From positions 1,033,252 to 1,097,251 of the forward strand of contig NW_027184079.1 in assembly GCF_041296385.1 (NCBI RefSeq): 64,000 nucleotides of DNA, written 5' to 3'. Of this stretch, positions 20,402 to 33,989 are shown in pieces. Within the stretch, counting starts at the first letter, position 1. Every line of letters begins with the position of its first letter. This stretch comes from Aphelocoma coerulescens. Taxonomy: Eukaryota > Chordata > Aves > Passeriformes > Corvidae. Below the pieces are notes generated by a model. It ran no database searches, was not told the origin of the DNA, and saw nothing but the letters and a program-made list of their open reading frames with translations. The position numbers were made by a program, and so were the translations under genes.

Positions 20402-22767
20402 GTAAGAATGATGCATGGTCGGCAGTCGTGGTGTAAACAGAAACATTTCTTGCAATCATCCTTACTGTTAGAGTAGTTTCACTTTCCGGTTTGAATAGCG
20501 TGAGCCTGGAAAGCCAATAGTCTAAATGTTCAGATGTCTGGTACCCAATAGTAGACATGAACTCATGTCTCTCACAGAAACATCAGGCGTTTTCCTTAAG
20601 CCAAGTGCTGGGAGGGGAATTTCTTCTGCAATACTGCTGTGCTTCTGCTGCTTGTTCCATTTTAGAAAGTTTCCTCCCTTGGCTCTGCCTTGATTGAATA
20701 GTCCTTTCTCTTCTAACTAGAAGCTCCAGGTTTTCTTCTTACAAGTTGTCTTTGTTTTCTTTGTCCACAGACAGGAGTCCCTGCTCTCCCAGAGCCATGT
20801 CGATCATCAGAAGCTGCTTGTGGCTGCGGATGCACATGGCCACGAAAGACCTAGAAGTAAAATCTGGAGCAAGGTCGTATGCAAGAAGATTTTCCCAGAG
20901 AAAAGCATCCTAGGAGCAGCAAGTGTCCTGGAGGTGCCAGTTGCCAGTATATGACTCCTAGGATGCTGTGGCGCAGCCAAAGATGAAGAGGCTCAGAGAG
21001 CTGCCAGACATGATCCTCCAGCAGCAAAGGCAGGTGTTTGCAGCTCCAGGGAATTCCCTGACGTCAGCAGTGGAGGAGCAGGATGAGGAAGATGTCCACG
21101 CTTGGGCTACTTGTGGCAAGAGTGTCCAAGGCTCCCAGTGCCTCCGTGGGAGCTGCGGGACTGGAGACGGAGGAAGGCCTTTTGGCAGGACTGGCTGCTC
21201 CCTCAGAGCCGCGGCTCTCAGCAGAACCGTCTCGTTGCTGAGGATGCACCTGTCCAGGAAGAGCATTGCAGAGGAGTAGGAGTCCAGCTCATTGCAGTAA
21301 GGGAATGGCTGAGGGATGTTTCCCAGGAGCAACTTTGCTGGAGGTGCCAGTTCCAGTCCGTGAGTCGCAGGATGCTGCAGCGCTGCCATAGGAGAAGGCA
21401 TTTGGCATGGTGCTAGAGAAGATCCTTGAGCAGCAAAGGCAAGTGTTTGCAGCTCCAGGGAATTCCTAGATGTCAGCAGTGGAAGATCAGGATGAGGAAG
21501 ATGTCCGCGCTTGGGCTACTTGTGGCACGAGCCTCCATCCCTGCCCGACCCTGGGTGAGAGTTGCCAGAGCGCAGATGGAGGAAGGCCTTTGGACAGGTG
21601 CAAGGTAAGAATGATGGATGGTCGGCAGTTGTGGTGTAAACAGAAACATTTCTTGCAATCATCCCTTCTGTTAGAATAGTTTCACTTTCCGGTTTGAATA
21701 GCGTGAGCCTGGAGCGCCAATACTCTAAATGTTCAGACGTCTGCTCCCCAATAGTAGACATGAACTCAAGTCTCTCATAGCAACATCAGGCTTTTTCATT
21801 AAGCCAAGTGCTGGGAGGGGAATTTCTTCTGCAAAACTGCTCTGCTTCTTCTGCTTGTTCCATTTTAGAAAGTTTCCTGCTTTGGCCCTGCCTTGATTGA
21901 ATAGTCCTTTCTCTTCTATCTAGAAGCTCCAGGTTTTCTTCTTACAAGTTGTCTTTGTTTTCTTTGTCCACAGACAGGAGTCCCTGCTCTCCCAGAGCCC
22001 TGTTGATCATCAGAAGCTGCTCGTGGCCGCGGATGCACATGGCCACGAAAGACCTAGAAGTAAAATCTGGAGCAAGGTCGTATGCAAGAAGATTTTCCCA
22101 GAGAAAAGCATCCTAGGAGCAGCAAGTGTCCTGGAGGTGCCAGTTGCCAGTATATGACTCCTAGGATGCTGTGGCGCAGCCAAAGATGAAGAGGCTCAGA
22201 GAGCTGCCAGACACGATCCTCGAGCAGGAAAGGCAGATGTTGGGAGCTCCAGGGAATTCCCTGATGTCAGCAGTGGCGGAGCAGGATGAGGATGATGTCC
22301 ACGCTTGGGCTACTTGTGGCAAGAGCCTCCATCCTTGCCCTTGCCTGGGTGAGAGTTGCCGGAGCTCAGACGGAGGAAGGCCTTTGGACAGGTGCAAGGT
22401 AAGAATGATGCATGGTCGGCAGTCGTGGTGTAAACAGAAACATTTCTTGCAATCATCCCTACTGTTAGAGTAGTTTCACTTTCCGGTTTGAATAGCGTGA
22501 GCATGGAAAGCCAATAGTCTAAATGTTCAGATGTCTGGTACCCAATAGTAGACATGAACTCAAGTCTCTCATAGAAACATCAGGCTTTTTCCTTAAGCCA
22601 AGTGCTGGGAGGGGAATTTCTTCTGCAAAACTACTGTGCTTCTGCTGCTTGTTCCATTTTAGAAAGTTTCCTCCCTTGGCCCTGCCTTGATTGAATAGTC
22701 CTTTTTTTTCTAACTAGAAGCTCCAGGTTTTCTTCTTACAAGTTGTCTTTGTTTTCTTTGTCCACAG

Positions 22768-23601
22768 ACAGGAGTCCCTGCTCTCCCAGAGCCATGTCGA
22801 TCATCAGAAGCTGCTTGTGGCTGAGAATGCAGATGGCCACGAAAGGACTAGGAGTAAAAACTGGAGCAAGGACGTGTCCAAGAAGATTTTCCCAGAGGAA
22901 AGCATCCTAGGAGCAGCAAGTGTCCTGGAGGTGCCAGTTGCCAGTATATGACTCCTAGGATGCTGTGGCGCTGCCAAAGGCAAAGAGGCTCAGAGAGCTG
23001 CCAGACACGATCCTCGAGCAGGAAAGGCAGATGTTGGGAGCACCAGGGAATTCCCTGACGTCAGCAATGGAGGAGCAGGATGAGGAAGATGTCCACGCTT
23101 GGGCTACTTGTGGCAAGAGTGTCCAAGGCTCCCAGTGCCTCCGTGAGAGCTGCAGGAGTGGAGTCAGAGGAAGGCCTTTGGACAGGACTGCCTCCTCCCT
23201 CAGAGCCATGGCTCTCAGCAGAACCGTCTCATTGCTGAGGATGCACCTGTCCAGGAAGAGCATTGCAAAGGTGTAGGAGTCCAGCTCATTGCAGTAAGGG
23301 AATGGCTGAATGATGTTTCCCAGGAGCAACTATGCTGAAGGTGCCAGTTCCAGTCCATGGCTCGCAGGATGCTGCAGCACTGCCATAGGAGAAGGGGTTT
23401 GGCATGGTGCTAGAGAAGGTCCTCGAGCAGCAAAGGCAGGTGTTTGCAGCTCCAGGGAATACCCTGACGTCAGCAGTAGAGTAGCAGGATGAGGAAGATG
23501 TCCATGCTTGGGCTACTTGTGGCAAGAGCCTCTATCCCTGCCCTTGCCTGGGTGAGAGTTGCCGGAGCGCAGACGGAGGAAGGCCTTTGGACAGGTGCAA
23601 G
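22768..23601 (+). pseudogene. L-type exon of monomer H
   Basis: It reads ALPKAKRLRELPDTILEQERQ and AGCACCAGG (as in B). The exon start has GAATGCAG and GGCCACGAAAGGACTAGG with GGACGTGTCC, a combination found only in H. In HOR 3 it has GCAATGGAGG and a C-like second half. In HORs 4 and 5 (exons 29955-30788 and 38345-39178) the second half is B-like (GACAACCATTGGGC). H occupies a place taken by C in the 10-mer and the 4-mers. Confidence 0.65.
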
Positions 23602-24804
23602 GTAAGAATGATGCATGGTCGGCAGTCGTGGTGTAAACAGAAACATTTCTTGCAATCATCCTTACTGTTAGAGTAGTTTCACTTTCCGGTTTGAATAGCG
23701 TGAGCCTGGAAAGCCAATAGTCTAAATGTTCAGATGTCTGGTACCCAATAGTAGACATGAACTCATGTCTCTCACAGAAACATCAGGCGTTTTCCTTAAG
23801 CCAAGTGCTGGGAGGGGAATTTCTTCTGCAATACTGCTGTGCTTCTGCTGCTTGTTCCATTTTAGAAAGTTTCCTCCCTTGGCTCTGCCTTGATTGAATA
23901 GTCCTTTCTCTTCTAACTAGAAGCTCCAGGTTTTCTTCTTACAAGTTGTCTTTGTTTTCTTTGTCCACAGACAGGAGTCCCTGCTCTCCCAGAGCCATGT
24001 CGATCATCAGAAGCTGCTTGTGGCTGCGGATGCAGATGGCCACAAAAGGCCTAGAAGTAAAATCTGCAGCAAGGTTGTGTGCAAGAAGATTTTCCCAGAG
24101 AAAAGCATCCTAGGAGCAGCAAGTGTCCTGGAGGTGCCAGTTTCCAGTATATGACTCCTAGGATGCTGTTGCGCTTCCAAAGTGTAAGAGGCTCAGAGAG
24201 CTGCCAGACACGATCCTCGAGCAGGAAAGGCAGATGTTGGGAGCTCCAGGGAATTCCCTGATGTCAGCAGTGGAGGAGCAGGATGAGGAAGATCTCGACG
24301 CTTGGGCTACTTGTGGCAAGAGTGTCCAGGGCTCCCAGTGCCTCCGTGGGAGCTGCAGGACTGGTGACGGAGGAAGGCCTTTGGGCAGGACTGGCTGCTC
24401 CCTCAGAGCCGTGGCTCTCAGCAGAACCGTCTCATTGCTGCGGATGCACCTATCCAGGAAGAGCCTTGCAAAGGTGTAGGAGTCCAGCTCATTGCAGTAA
24501 GGGAATGGCTGAAGGATGTTTCCCAGGAGCAACTATGCTGAAGGTGCCAGTTCCAGTCCATGGCTCGCAGGATGCTGCAGCACTGCCATAGGAGAAGGCA
24601 TTTGGCATGGTGCTAGAGAAGATCCTCGAGCAGCAAAGGCAAGTGTTTGCAGCTCCAGGGAATTCCTAGATGTCAGCAGTGGAAGATCAGGATGAGGAAT
24701 ATCTCCAGGCTTGGGCTACTTGTGGCAAGAGCCTCCATCCCTGCCCGAGCTTGGGTGAGAGTTGCCAGAGCGCAGACGGAGGAAGGCCTTTGGACAGGTG
24801 CAAG
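23602..24804 (+). repeat. Monomer D of HOR 3 with private changes
   Basis: It has CAGTTTCCAG instead of CAGTTGCCAG near 24141, as in C, and A-to-C at 24441 (TTGCTGCGGATG), as in the first sub-copy of C and D exons. Both look like short conversion patches rather than random mutations, because the donor sequence exists in neighbouring monomers. Confidence 0.6.
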
Positions 24805-27800
24805 GTAAGAATGATGCATGGTCGGCAGTCGTGGTGTGAGCAGAAACATTTCTTGCAATCGCCTCTAGCTTTTAGAGTAGTTTCACTTTCCGGTTTGAAT
24901 AGTGTGAGCCTGGAAAGCCAATAGTCTAAATGTTCAGATGTCTGGTACCCAATAGTAGACATGAACTCAAGTCTCTCATAGAAACATCAGGCTTTTTCCT
25001 TAAGCCAAGTGCTGGGAGGGGAATTTCTTCTGCAAAACTGCTCTGCTTCTGCTGCTTGTTCCATTTTAGAAAGTTTCCTGCTTTGGCCCTGCCTTGATTG
25101 AATAGTCCTTTGTCTTCTAACTAGAAGCTCCAGGTTTTCTTCTTACAAGTTGTCTTTGTTTTCTTTGTCCACAGACAGGAGTCCCTGCTCTCCCAGAGCC
25201 CTGTTGATCATCAGAACCTGCTTGTGGCTGAGGATGCAGATGGCCACGAAAGGCCTAGAAGTAAAATCGGCAGCAATGTCGTGTGCAAGAAGATTTTCCC
25301 AGAGAAAAGCATCCTAGGAGCAGCAAGTGTCCTGGAGGTGCCAGTTGCCAGTATATGACTCCTAGGATGCTGTGGCGCTGCCAAAGGTGAAGAGGCTCAG
25401 AGAGCTGCCAGACATGATCCTCCAGCTGGAAAGGCAGATGTTTGGAGCTCCAGGGAATTCCCTGACGTCAGCAGTGGAGGAGCAGGATGAGGAAGATGTC
25501 CACGCTTGGGCTACTTGTGGCAAGAGTGTCCAAGGCTCCCAGTGCCTCCGTGAGAGCGGCAGGACTGGAGACGGAGGAAGGCCTTTGGACAGGTGCAAGG
25601 TAAGAATGATGCATGGTCCCCAGTTGTGGTGAATACAGAAACATTTCTTCGAAGCATCTCTAGCTTTTGAAATAGTTTGACATTCCGGTTTGAATTGCGT
25701 GAGCCTGGAAAGCCAGTAGTCTAAATGTTCAGATGTCTGCTATCCAATAGTAGACATGAACTCAAGTCTCTCATAGAAACATCAGGCTTTTTCCTTAAGC
25801 CAAGTGCGGGGAGGGGAATTTCTTCTGCAAAACTACTGTGCTTCTGCTGCTTGTTCCATTTTAGAAAGTTTCCTGCTTTGGCCCTGCCTTGATTGAATTG
25901 TCCTTTCTCTTCTAACTAGAAGCTCCAGGTTTTAATCTTACAAGTTGACTTTGTTTTCTTTGTCCACAGACAGGAGTCCCTGCTCTCCCAGAGCCATGTC
26001 GATCATCAGAAGCTTCTTGTGGCTGAGAATGCAGATGGCCTAGGAGTAAAAACTGGAGCAAGGACGTGTGCAAGAAGTTTTTCCTAGAGGAAAGCATCCT
26101 AGGAGCAGCAAGTGTCCTGGAGGTGCCAGTTGCCAGTATATGACTCCTAGGATGCTCTGGCGCTGCCAAAGGCAAAGAGGCTCAGAGATCTGCCAGACAC
26201 GATCCTCCAGCAGGAAAGGCAGATGTTGGGAGCACCAGGGAATTCCCTGACGTCAGCAGTGGAGGAGCAGGATGAGGAAGATGTCCACGCTTGGGCTACT
26301 TGTGGCAAGAGTGTCCAAGGCTCCCAGTGCCTCCGTGGGAGCTGCAGGACTGGTGACAGAGGACAACCATTGGGCAGGACTGGCTGCTTCCTCAGAGCTG
26401 TGGCTCTCAGCAGAACTGTCTCATTGCTGAGGATGCACCTGTCCAGGAAGAGCATTGCAGAGGAGTAGGAGTCCAGCTCATTGCAGTAAGGGAATGGCTG
26501 AGGGATGTTTCCCAGGAGCAACTTTGCTGGAGGTGCCAGTTCCAGTCCGTGGCTCGCAGGATGCTGCAGCACTGCCATAGGAGAAGGGGTTTTGCATGGT
26601 GCTAGAGAAGATCCTCGAGCAGCAAAGGCAGGTGTTTGCAGCTCCAGGGAATACCCTGACGTCAGCAGTGGAGTAGCAGGATGAGGAAGATGTCCACGCT
26701 TGGGCTACTTGTGGCAAGAGCCTCCATCCCTGCCCTTGCCTGAGTGAGAGTTGCTGGAGCGCAGATGGAGGAAGGCCTTTGGACAGGTGCAAGGTAAGAA
26801 TGATGCATGGTCGGCAGTCGTGGTGTAAACAGAAACATTTCTTGCAATCATCCTTACTGTTAGAGTAGTTTCACTTTCAGGTTTGAATAGCGTGAGCCTG
26901 GAAAGCCAATAGTCTAAATGTTCAGATGTCTGGTACCCAGTAGTAGACATGAACTCAAGTCTCTCATAGAAACATGAGGTTTTTTCCTTAAGCCAAGTGC
27001 TGGGAAGGGAATTTCTTCTGCAAAAGTACTGTGCTTCTGCTGCTTGTTCCATTTTAGAAAGTTTCCTCCCTTGGCCCTGCCTTGATTGAATAGTCCTTTG
27101 TCTTCTATCTAGAAGCTCCAGGTTTTCTTCTTACAAGTTGTCTTTGTTTTCTTTGTCCACAGACAGGAGTCCCTGCTCTCCCAGAGCCCTGTTGATCATC
27201 AGAACCTGCTTGTGGCTGAGAATGCAGATGGCCACGAAAGGCCTAGAAGTAAAAACTGGAGCAAGGTTGTATGCAAGAAGATTTTCCCAGAGAAAAGCAT
27301 CCTAGGAGCAGCAAGTGTCCTGGAGGTGCCAGTTGCCAGTATATGACTCCTAGGATGCTGTGGCGCTGCCAAAGTTGAAGAGGCTCAGAGAGCTGCCAGA
27401 CATGATCCTCCAGCTGGAAAGGCAGATGTTGGGAGCTCCAGGGAATTCCTTGACGTCAGCAGTGGAGGAGCAGGATGAGGAAGATGTCCCCGCTTGGGCT
27501 ACTTGTGGCAAGAGTGTCCGAGGCTCCCAGTGCCTCCGTGAGAGCGGCAGGACTGGAGACGGAGGAAGGCCTTTGGACAGGTGCAAGGTAAGAATGATGC
27601 ATGGTCCCCAGTTGTGGTGAGTACAGAAACATTTCTTCCAAGCATCTCTAGCTTTTGAAATAGTTTGACATTCCGGTTTGAATTGCGTGAGCCTGGAAAG
27701 CCAGTAGTCTAAATGTTCAGATGTCTGCTATCCAATAGTAGACATGAACTCAAGTCTCTCATAGAAACATCAGACTTTTTCCTTAAGCCAAGTGCTGGGA

Positions 27801-30788
27801 GGGGAATTTCTTCTGCAAAACTACTGTGCTTCTGCTGCTTGTTCCATTTTAGAAAGTTTCCTGCTTTGGCCCTGCCTTGATTGAATAGTCCTTTCTCTTC
27901 TAACTAGAAGCTCCAGGTTTTCTTCTTACAAGTTGTCTTTGTTTTCTTTGTCCACAGACAGGAGTCCCTGCTCTCCCAGAGCCATGTCGATCATCAGAAG
28001 CTGCTTGTGGCTGCGGATGCACATGGCCACGAAAGACCTAGAAGTAAAATCTGGAGCAAGGTCGTATGCAAGAAGATTTTCCCAGAGAAAAGCATCCTAG
28101 GAGCAGCAAGTGTCCTGGAGGTGCCAGTTGCCAGTATATGACTCCTAGGATGCTGTGGCGCAGCCAAAGATGAAGAGGCTCAGAGAGCTGCCAGACATGA
28201 TCCTCCAGCAGCAAAGGCAGGTGTTTGCAGCTCCAGGGAATTCCCTGACGTCAGCAGTGGAGGAGCAGGATGAGGAAGATGTCCACGCTTGGGCTACTTG
28301 TGGCAAGAGTGTCCAAGGCTCCCAGTGCCTCCGTGGGAGCTGCGGGACTGGAGACGGAGGAAGGCCTTTTGGCAGGACTGGCTGCTCCCTCAGAGCCGCG
28401 GCTCTCAGCAGAACCGTCTCGTTGCTGAGGATGCACCTGTCCAGGAAGAGCATTGCAGAGGAGTAGGAGTCCAGCTCATTGCAGTAAGGGAATGGCTGAG
28501 GGATGTTTCCCAGGAGCAACTTTGCTGGAGGTGCCAGTTCCAGTCCGTGAGTCGCAGGATGCTGCAGCGCTGCCATAGGAGAAGGCATTTGGCATGGTGC
28601 TAGAGAAGATCCTTGAGCAGCAAAGGCAAGTGTTTGCAGCTCCAGGGAATTCCTAGATGTCAGCAGTGGAAGATCAGGATGAGGAAGATGTCCGCGCTTG
28701 GGCTACTTGTGGCACGAGCCTCCATCCCTGCCCGACCCTGGGTGAGAGTTGCCAGAGCGCAGATGGAGGAAGGCCTTTGGACAGGTGCAAGGTAAGAATG
28801 ATGGATGGTCGGCAGTTGTGGTGTAAACAGAAACATTTCTTGCAATCATCCCTTCTGTTAGAATAGTTTCACTTTCCGGTTTGAATAGCGTGAGCCTGGA
28901 GCGCCAATACTCTAAATGTTCAGACGTCTGCTCCCCAATAGTAGACATGAACTCAAGTCTCTCATAGCAACATCAGGCTTTTTCATTAAGCCAAGTGCTG
29001 GGAGGGGAATTTCTTCTGCAAAACTGCTCTGCTTCTTCTGCTTGTTCCATTTTAGAAAGTTTCCTGCTTTGGCCCTGCCTTGATTGAATAGTCCTTTCTC
29101 TTCTATCTAGAAGCTCCAGGTTTTCTTCTTACAAGTTGTCTTTGTTTTCTTTGTCCACAGACAGGAGTCCCTGCTCTCCCAGAGCCCTGTTGATCATCAG
29201 AAGCTGCTCGTGGCCGCGGATGCACATGGCCACGAAAGACCTAGAAGTAAAATCTGGAGCAAGGTCGTATGCAAGAAGATTTTCCCAGAGAAAAGCATCC
29301 TAGGAGCAGCAAGTGTCCTGGAGGTGCCAGTTGCCAGTATATGACTCCTAGGATGCTGTGGCGCAGCCAAAGATGAAGAGGCTCAGAGAGCTGCCAGACA
29401 CGATCCTCGAGCAGGAAAGGCAGATGTTGGGAGCTCCAGGGAATTCCCTGATGTCAGCAGTGGCGGAGCAGGATGAGGAAGATGTCCACGCTTGGGCTAC
29501 TTGTGGCAAGAGCCTCCATCCTTGCCCTTGCCTGGGTGAGAGTTGCCGGAGCGCAGACGGAGGAAGGCCTTTGGACAGGTGCAAGGTAAGAATGATGCAT
29601 GGTCGGCAGTCGTGGTGTAAACAGAAACATTTCTTGCAATCATCCCTACTGTTAGAGTAGTTTCACTTTCCGGTTTGAATAGTGTGAGCCTGGAAAGCCA
29701 ATAGTCTAAATGTTCAGATGTCTGGTACCCAATAGTAGACATGAACTCAAGTCTCTCATAGAAACATCAGGCTTTTTCCTTAAGCCAAGTGCTGGGAGGG
29801 GAATTTCTTCTGCAAAACTACTGTGCTTCTGCTGCTTGTTCCATTTTAGAAAGTTTCCTCCCTTGGCCCTGCCTTGATTGAATAGTCCTTTTTTTTCTAA
29901 CTAGAAGCTCCAGGTTTTCTTCTTACAAGTTGTCTTTGTTTTCTTTGTCCACAGACAGGAGTCCCTGCTCTCCCAGAGCCATGTCGATCATCAGAAGCTG
30001 CTTGTGGCTGAGAATGCAGATGGCCACGAAAGGACTAGGAGTAAAAACTGGAGCAAGGACGTGTCCAAGAAGATTTTCCCAGAGGAAAGCATCCTAGGAG
30101 CAGCAAGTGTCCTGGAGGTGCCAGTTGCCAGTATATGACTCCTAGGATGCTGTGGCGCTGCCAAAGGCAAAGAGGCTCAGAGAGCTGCCAGACACGATCC
30201 TCGAGCAGGAAAGGCAGATGTTGGGAGCACCAGGGAATTCCCTGACGTCAGCAGTGGAGGAGCAGGATGAGGAAGATGTCCACGCTTGGGCTACTTGTGG
30301 CAAGAGTGTCCAAGGCTCCCAGTGCCTCCGTGGGAGCTGCAGGACTGGTGACGGAGGACAACCATTGGGCAGGACTGGCTGCTCCCTCAGAGCCGTGGCT
30401 CTCAGCAGAACCGTCTCATTGCTGAGGATGCACCTGTCCAGGAAGAGCATTGCAGAGGAGTAGGAGTCCAGCTCATTGCAGTAAGGGAATGGCTGAGGGA
30501 TGTTTCCCAGGAGCAACTTTGCTGGAGGTGCCAGTTCCAGTCCGTGGCTCGCAGGATGCTGCAGCACTGCCATAGGAGAAGGGGTTTTGCATGGTGCTAG
30601 AGAAGATCCTCGAGCAGCAAAGGCAGGTGTTTGCAGCTCCAGGGAATACCCTGACGTCAGCAGTGGAGTAGCAGGATGAGGAAGATGTCCACGCTTGGGC
30701 TACTTGTGGCAAGAGCCTCCATCCCTGCCCTTGCCTGGGTGAGAGTTGCCGGAGCGCAGATGGAGGAAGGCCTTTGGACAGGTGCAAG

Positions 30789-31991
30789 GGAAGAATGATG
30801 GATGGTCGGCAGTCGTGGTGTAAACAGAAACATTTCTTGCAATCATCCCTTCTGTTAGAATAGTTTCACTTTCCGGTTTGAATAGCGTGAGCCTGGAAAG
30901 CCAATAGTCTAAATGTTCAGATGTCTGGTACCCAATAGTAGACATGAACTCATGTCTCTCACAGAAACATCAGGCGTTTTCCTTAAGCCAAGTGCTGGGA
31001 GGGGAATTTCTTCTGCAATACTGCTGTGCTTCTGCTGCTTGTTCCATTTTAGAAAGTTTCCTGCTTTGGCCCTGCCTTGTTTGAATAGTCCTTTGTCTTC
31101 TAACTAGAAGCTCCAGGTTTTCTTCTTACAAGTTGTCTTTGTTTTCTTTGTACACAGACAGGAGTCCCTGCTCTCCCAGAGCCATGTCGATCATCAGAAC
31201 CTGCTTGTGGCTGAGAATGCAGATGGCCACGAAAGGCCTAGAAGTAAAAACTGGAGCAATGTCGTGTCCAAGAAGATTTTCCCAGAGAAAAGCATCCTAG
31301 GAGCGGCAAGTGTCATGTAGCTGCCAGTTTCCAGTATATGACTCTCAGGATGCTGTGGCGCTGCCAAAGGCGAAGAGGCTCAGAGAGCTGCCAGACACGA
31401 TCCTCGAGCAGGAAAGGCAGATTTTAGGAGCTCCAGGGAATTCCCTGACGTCAGCAGTGGAGGAGCAGGATGAGGAAGATGTCCACGCTTGGGCTACTTG
31501 TGGCAAGAGTGTCCGAGGCTCCCAGTGCCTCCGTGAGAGCTGCAGGAGTGGAGTCAGAGGAAGGCCTTTGGACAGGACTGGCTCCTCCCTCAGAGCCATG
31601 GCTCTCAGCAGAACCGTCTCATTGCTGAGGATGCACCTGTCCAGGAAGAGCCTTGCAAAGGAGTAGGAGTCCAGCTCATTGCAGTAAGGGAATGGCTGAA
31701 TGATGTTTCCCAGGAGCAACTATGCTGGAGGTGCCAGTTCCAGTCCATGGCTCGCAGGATGCTGCAGCACTGCCATAGGAGAAGGGGTTTGGCATGATGC
31801 TAGAGAAGGTCCTCGAGCAGCAAAGGCAGGTGTTTGCAGCTCCAGGGAATACCCTGACGTCAGCAGTAGAGTAGCAGGATGAGGAAGATGTCCATGCTTG
31901 GGCTACTTGTGGCAAGAGCCTCTATCCCTGCCCTTGCCTGGGTGAGAGTTGCCGGAGCGCAGACGGAGGAAGGCCTTTGGACAGGTGCAAG
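30789..31991 (+). repeat. Monomer C of HOR 4 with damaged splice donor
   Basis: The donor reads GCAAG-GGAAGAATG: T-to-G at 30790 removes the GT. The acceptor of the same intron is TACACAG (C-to-A at 31152), still an AG. The nested GT (GTGCAAG) seven bases upstream survives. The exon (31158-31991) is C'-like, with CGAGGC and AGAGGCTC. Confidence 0.85.
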
Positions 31992-33194
31992 GTAAGAATG
32001 ATGCATGGTCGGCAGTCGTGGTGTAAACAGAAACATTTCTTGCAATCATCCTTACTGTTAGAGTAGTTTCACTTTCCGGTTTGAATAGCGTGAGCCTGGA
32101 AAGCCAATAGTCTAAATGTTCAGATGTCTGGTACCCAATAGTAGACATGAACTCATGTCTCTCACAGAAACATCAGGCGTTTTCCTTAAGCCAAGTGCTG
32201 GGAGGGGAATTTCTTCTGCAATACTGCTGTGCTTCTGCTGCTTGTTCCATTTTAGAAAGTTTCCTCCCTTGGCTCTGCCTTGATTGAATAGTCCTTTCTC
32301 TTCTAACTAGAAGCTCCAGGTTTTCTTCTTACAAGTTGTCTTTGTTTTCTTTGTCCACAGACAGGAGTCCCTGCTCTCCCAGAGCCATGTCGATCATCAG
32401 AAGCTGCTTGTGGCTGCGGATGCAGATGGCCACAAAAGGCCTAGAAGTAAAATCTGCAGCAAGGTTGTGTGCAAGAAGATTTTCCCAGAGAAAAGCATCC
32501 TAGGAGCAGCAAGTGTCCTGGAGGTGCCAGTTGCCAGTATATGACTCCTAGGATGCTGTTGCGCTTCCAAAGTGTAAGAGGCTCAGAGAGCTGCCAGACA
32601 CGATCCTCGAGCAGGAAAGGCAGATGTTGGGAGCTCCAGGGAATTCCCTGATGTCAGCAGTGGAGGAGCAGGATGAGGAAGATCTCGACGCTTGGGCTAC
32701 TTGTGGCAAGAGTGTCCAGGGCTCCCAGTGCCTCCGTGGGAGCTGCAGGACTGGTGACGGAGGAAGGCCTTTGGGCAGGACTGGCTGCTCCCTCAGAGCC
32801 GTGGCTCTCAGCAGAACCGTCTCATTGCTGAGGATGCACCTATCCAGGAAGAGCCTTGCAAAGGTGTAGGAGTCCAGCTCATTGCAGTAAGGGAATGGCT
32901 GAAGGATGTTTCCCAGGAGCAACTATGCTGAAGGTGCCAGTTCCAGTCCATGGCTCGCAGGATGCTGCAGCACTGCCATAGGAGAAGGGGTTTGGCATGG
33001 TGCTAGAGAAGATCCTCGAGCAGCAAAGGCAAGTGTTTGCAGCTCCAGGGAATTCCTAGATGTCAGCAGTGGAAGATCAGGATGAGGAATATCTCCAGGC
33101 TTGGGCTACTTGTGGCAAGAGCCTCCATCCCTGCCCGAGCTTGGGTGAGAGTTGCCAGAGCGCAGACGGAGGAAGGCCTTTGGACAGGTGCAAG
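31992..33194 (+). repeat. Monomer D of HOR 4 with C-like patch
   Basis: D markers are intact, but near 32980-33000 it reads GAGAAGGGGTTTGGCATGG, the C form, instead of GAGAAGGCATTTGGCATGG. The rest of the second sub-copy returns to D. A short conversion tract is the simplest reading. Confidence 0.6.
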
Positions 33195-33989
33195 GTAAGA
33201 ATGATGCATGGTCGGCAGTCGTGGTGTGAGCAGAAACATTTCTTGCAATCGCCTCTAGCTTTTAGAGTAGTTTCACTTTCCGGTTTGAATAGTGTGAGCC
33301 TGGAAAGCCAATAGTCTAAATGTTCAGATGTCTGGTACCCAATAGTAGACATGAACTCAAGTCTCTCATAGAAACATCAGGCTTTTTCCTTAAGCCAAGT
33401 GCTGGGAGGGGAATTTCTTCTGCAAAACTGCTCTGCTTCTGCTGCTTGTTCCATTTTAGAAAGTTTCCTGCTTTGGCCCTGCCTTGATTGAATAGTCCTT
33501 TGTCTTCTAACTAGAAGCTCCAGGTTTTCTTCTTACAAGTTGTCTTTGTTTTCTTTGTCCACAGACAGGAGTCCCTGCTCTCCCAGAGCCCTGTTGATCA
33601 TCAGAACCTGCTTGTGGCTGAGGATGCAGATGGCCACGAAAGGCCTAGAAGTAAAATCGGCAGCAATGTCGTGTGCAAGAAGATTTTCCCAGAGAAAAGC
33701 ATCCTAGGAGCAGCAAGTGTCCTGGAGGTGCCAGTTGCCAGTATATGACTCCTAGGATGCTGTGGCGCTGCCAAAGGTGAAGAGGCTCAGAGAGCTGCCA
33801 GACATGATCCTCCAGCTGGAAAGGCAGATGTTTGGAGCTCCAGGGAATTCCCTGACGTCAGCAGTGGAGGAGCAGGATGAGGAAGATGTCCACGCTTGGG
33901 CTACTTGTGGCAAGAGTGTCCAAGGCTCCCAGTGCCTCCGTGAGAGCGGCAGGACTGGAGACGGAGGAAGGCCTTTGGACAGGTGCAAG

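Larger units (their letters stand above)
15212..24804 (+). repeat. HOR 3: 9-mer A-B-E-F-G''-F'-G'-H-D (9593 bp)
   Basis: Monomer starts are A 15212, B 16007, E 17201, F 17995, G'' 19199, F' 20402, G' 21605, H 22399 and D 23602. Exon-like parts start at 15582, 16377, 17570, 18365, 19568, 20771, 21974, 22768 and 23971. Compared with the 10-mer it lacks one C and has H in place of the other. Its G'' is a mosaic monomer. Private changes include a stop at 16396-16398 in B and A-to-T at 22293 in G'. Confidence 0.95.
24805..33194 (+). repeat. HOR 4: 8-mer A-B-E-F-G'-H'-C-D (8390 bp)
   Basis: Monomer starts are A 24805, B 25600, E 26794, F 27588, G' 28792, H' 29586, C 30789 and D 31992. Exon-like parts start at 25175, 25970, 27163, 27958, 29161, 29955, 31158 and 32361. 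It has one F-G unit where HOR 3 has two. It contains the only damaged splice donor in the window (30789). Removing E-F-G'-H' (3995 bp) from this layout gives exactly the 4395-bp ABCD unit. Confidence 0.95.

Noticed and set aside
24283..24591. A 102-codon plus-strand frame in D of HOR 3
   Set aside because: It appears only in this copy; the frame is not that of ORF1 or ORF2 in the first sub-copy, and one base substitution elsewhere closes it.
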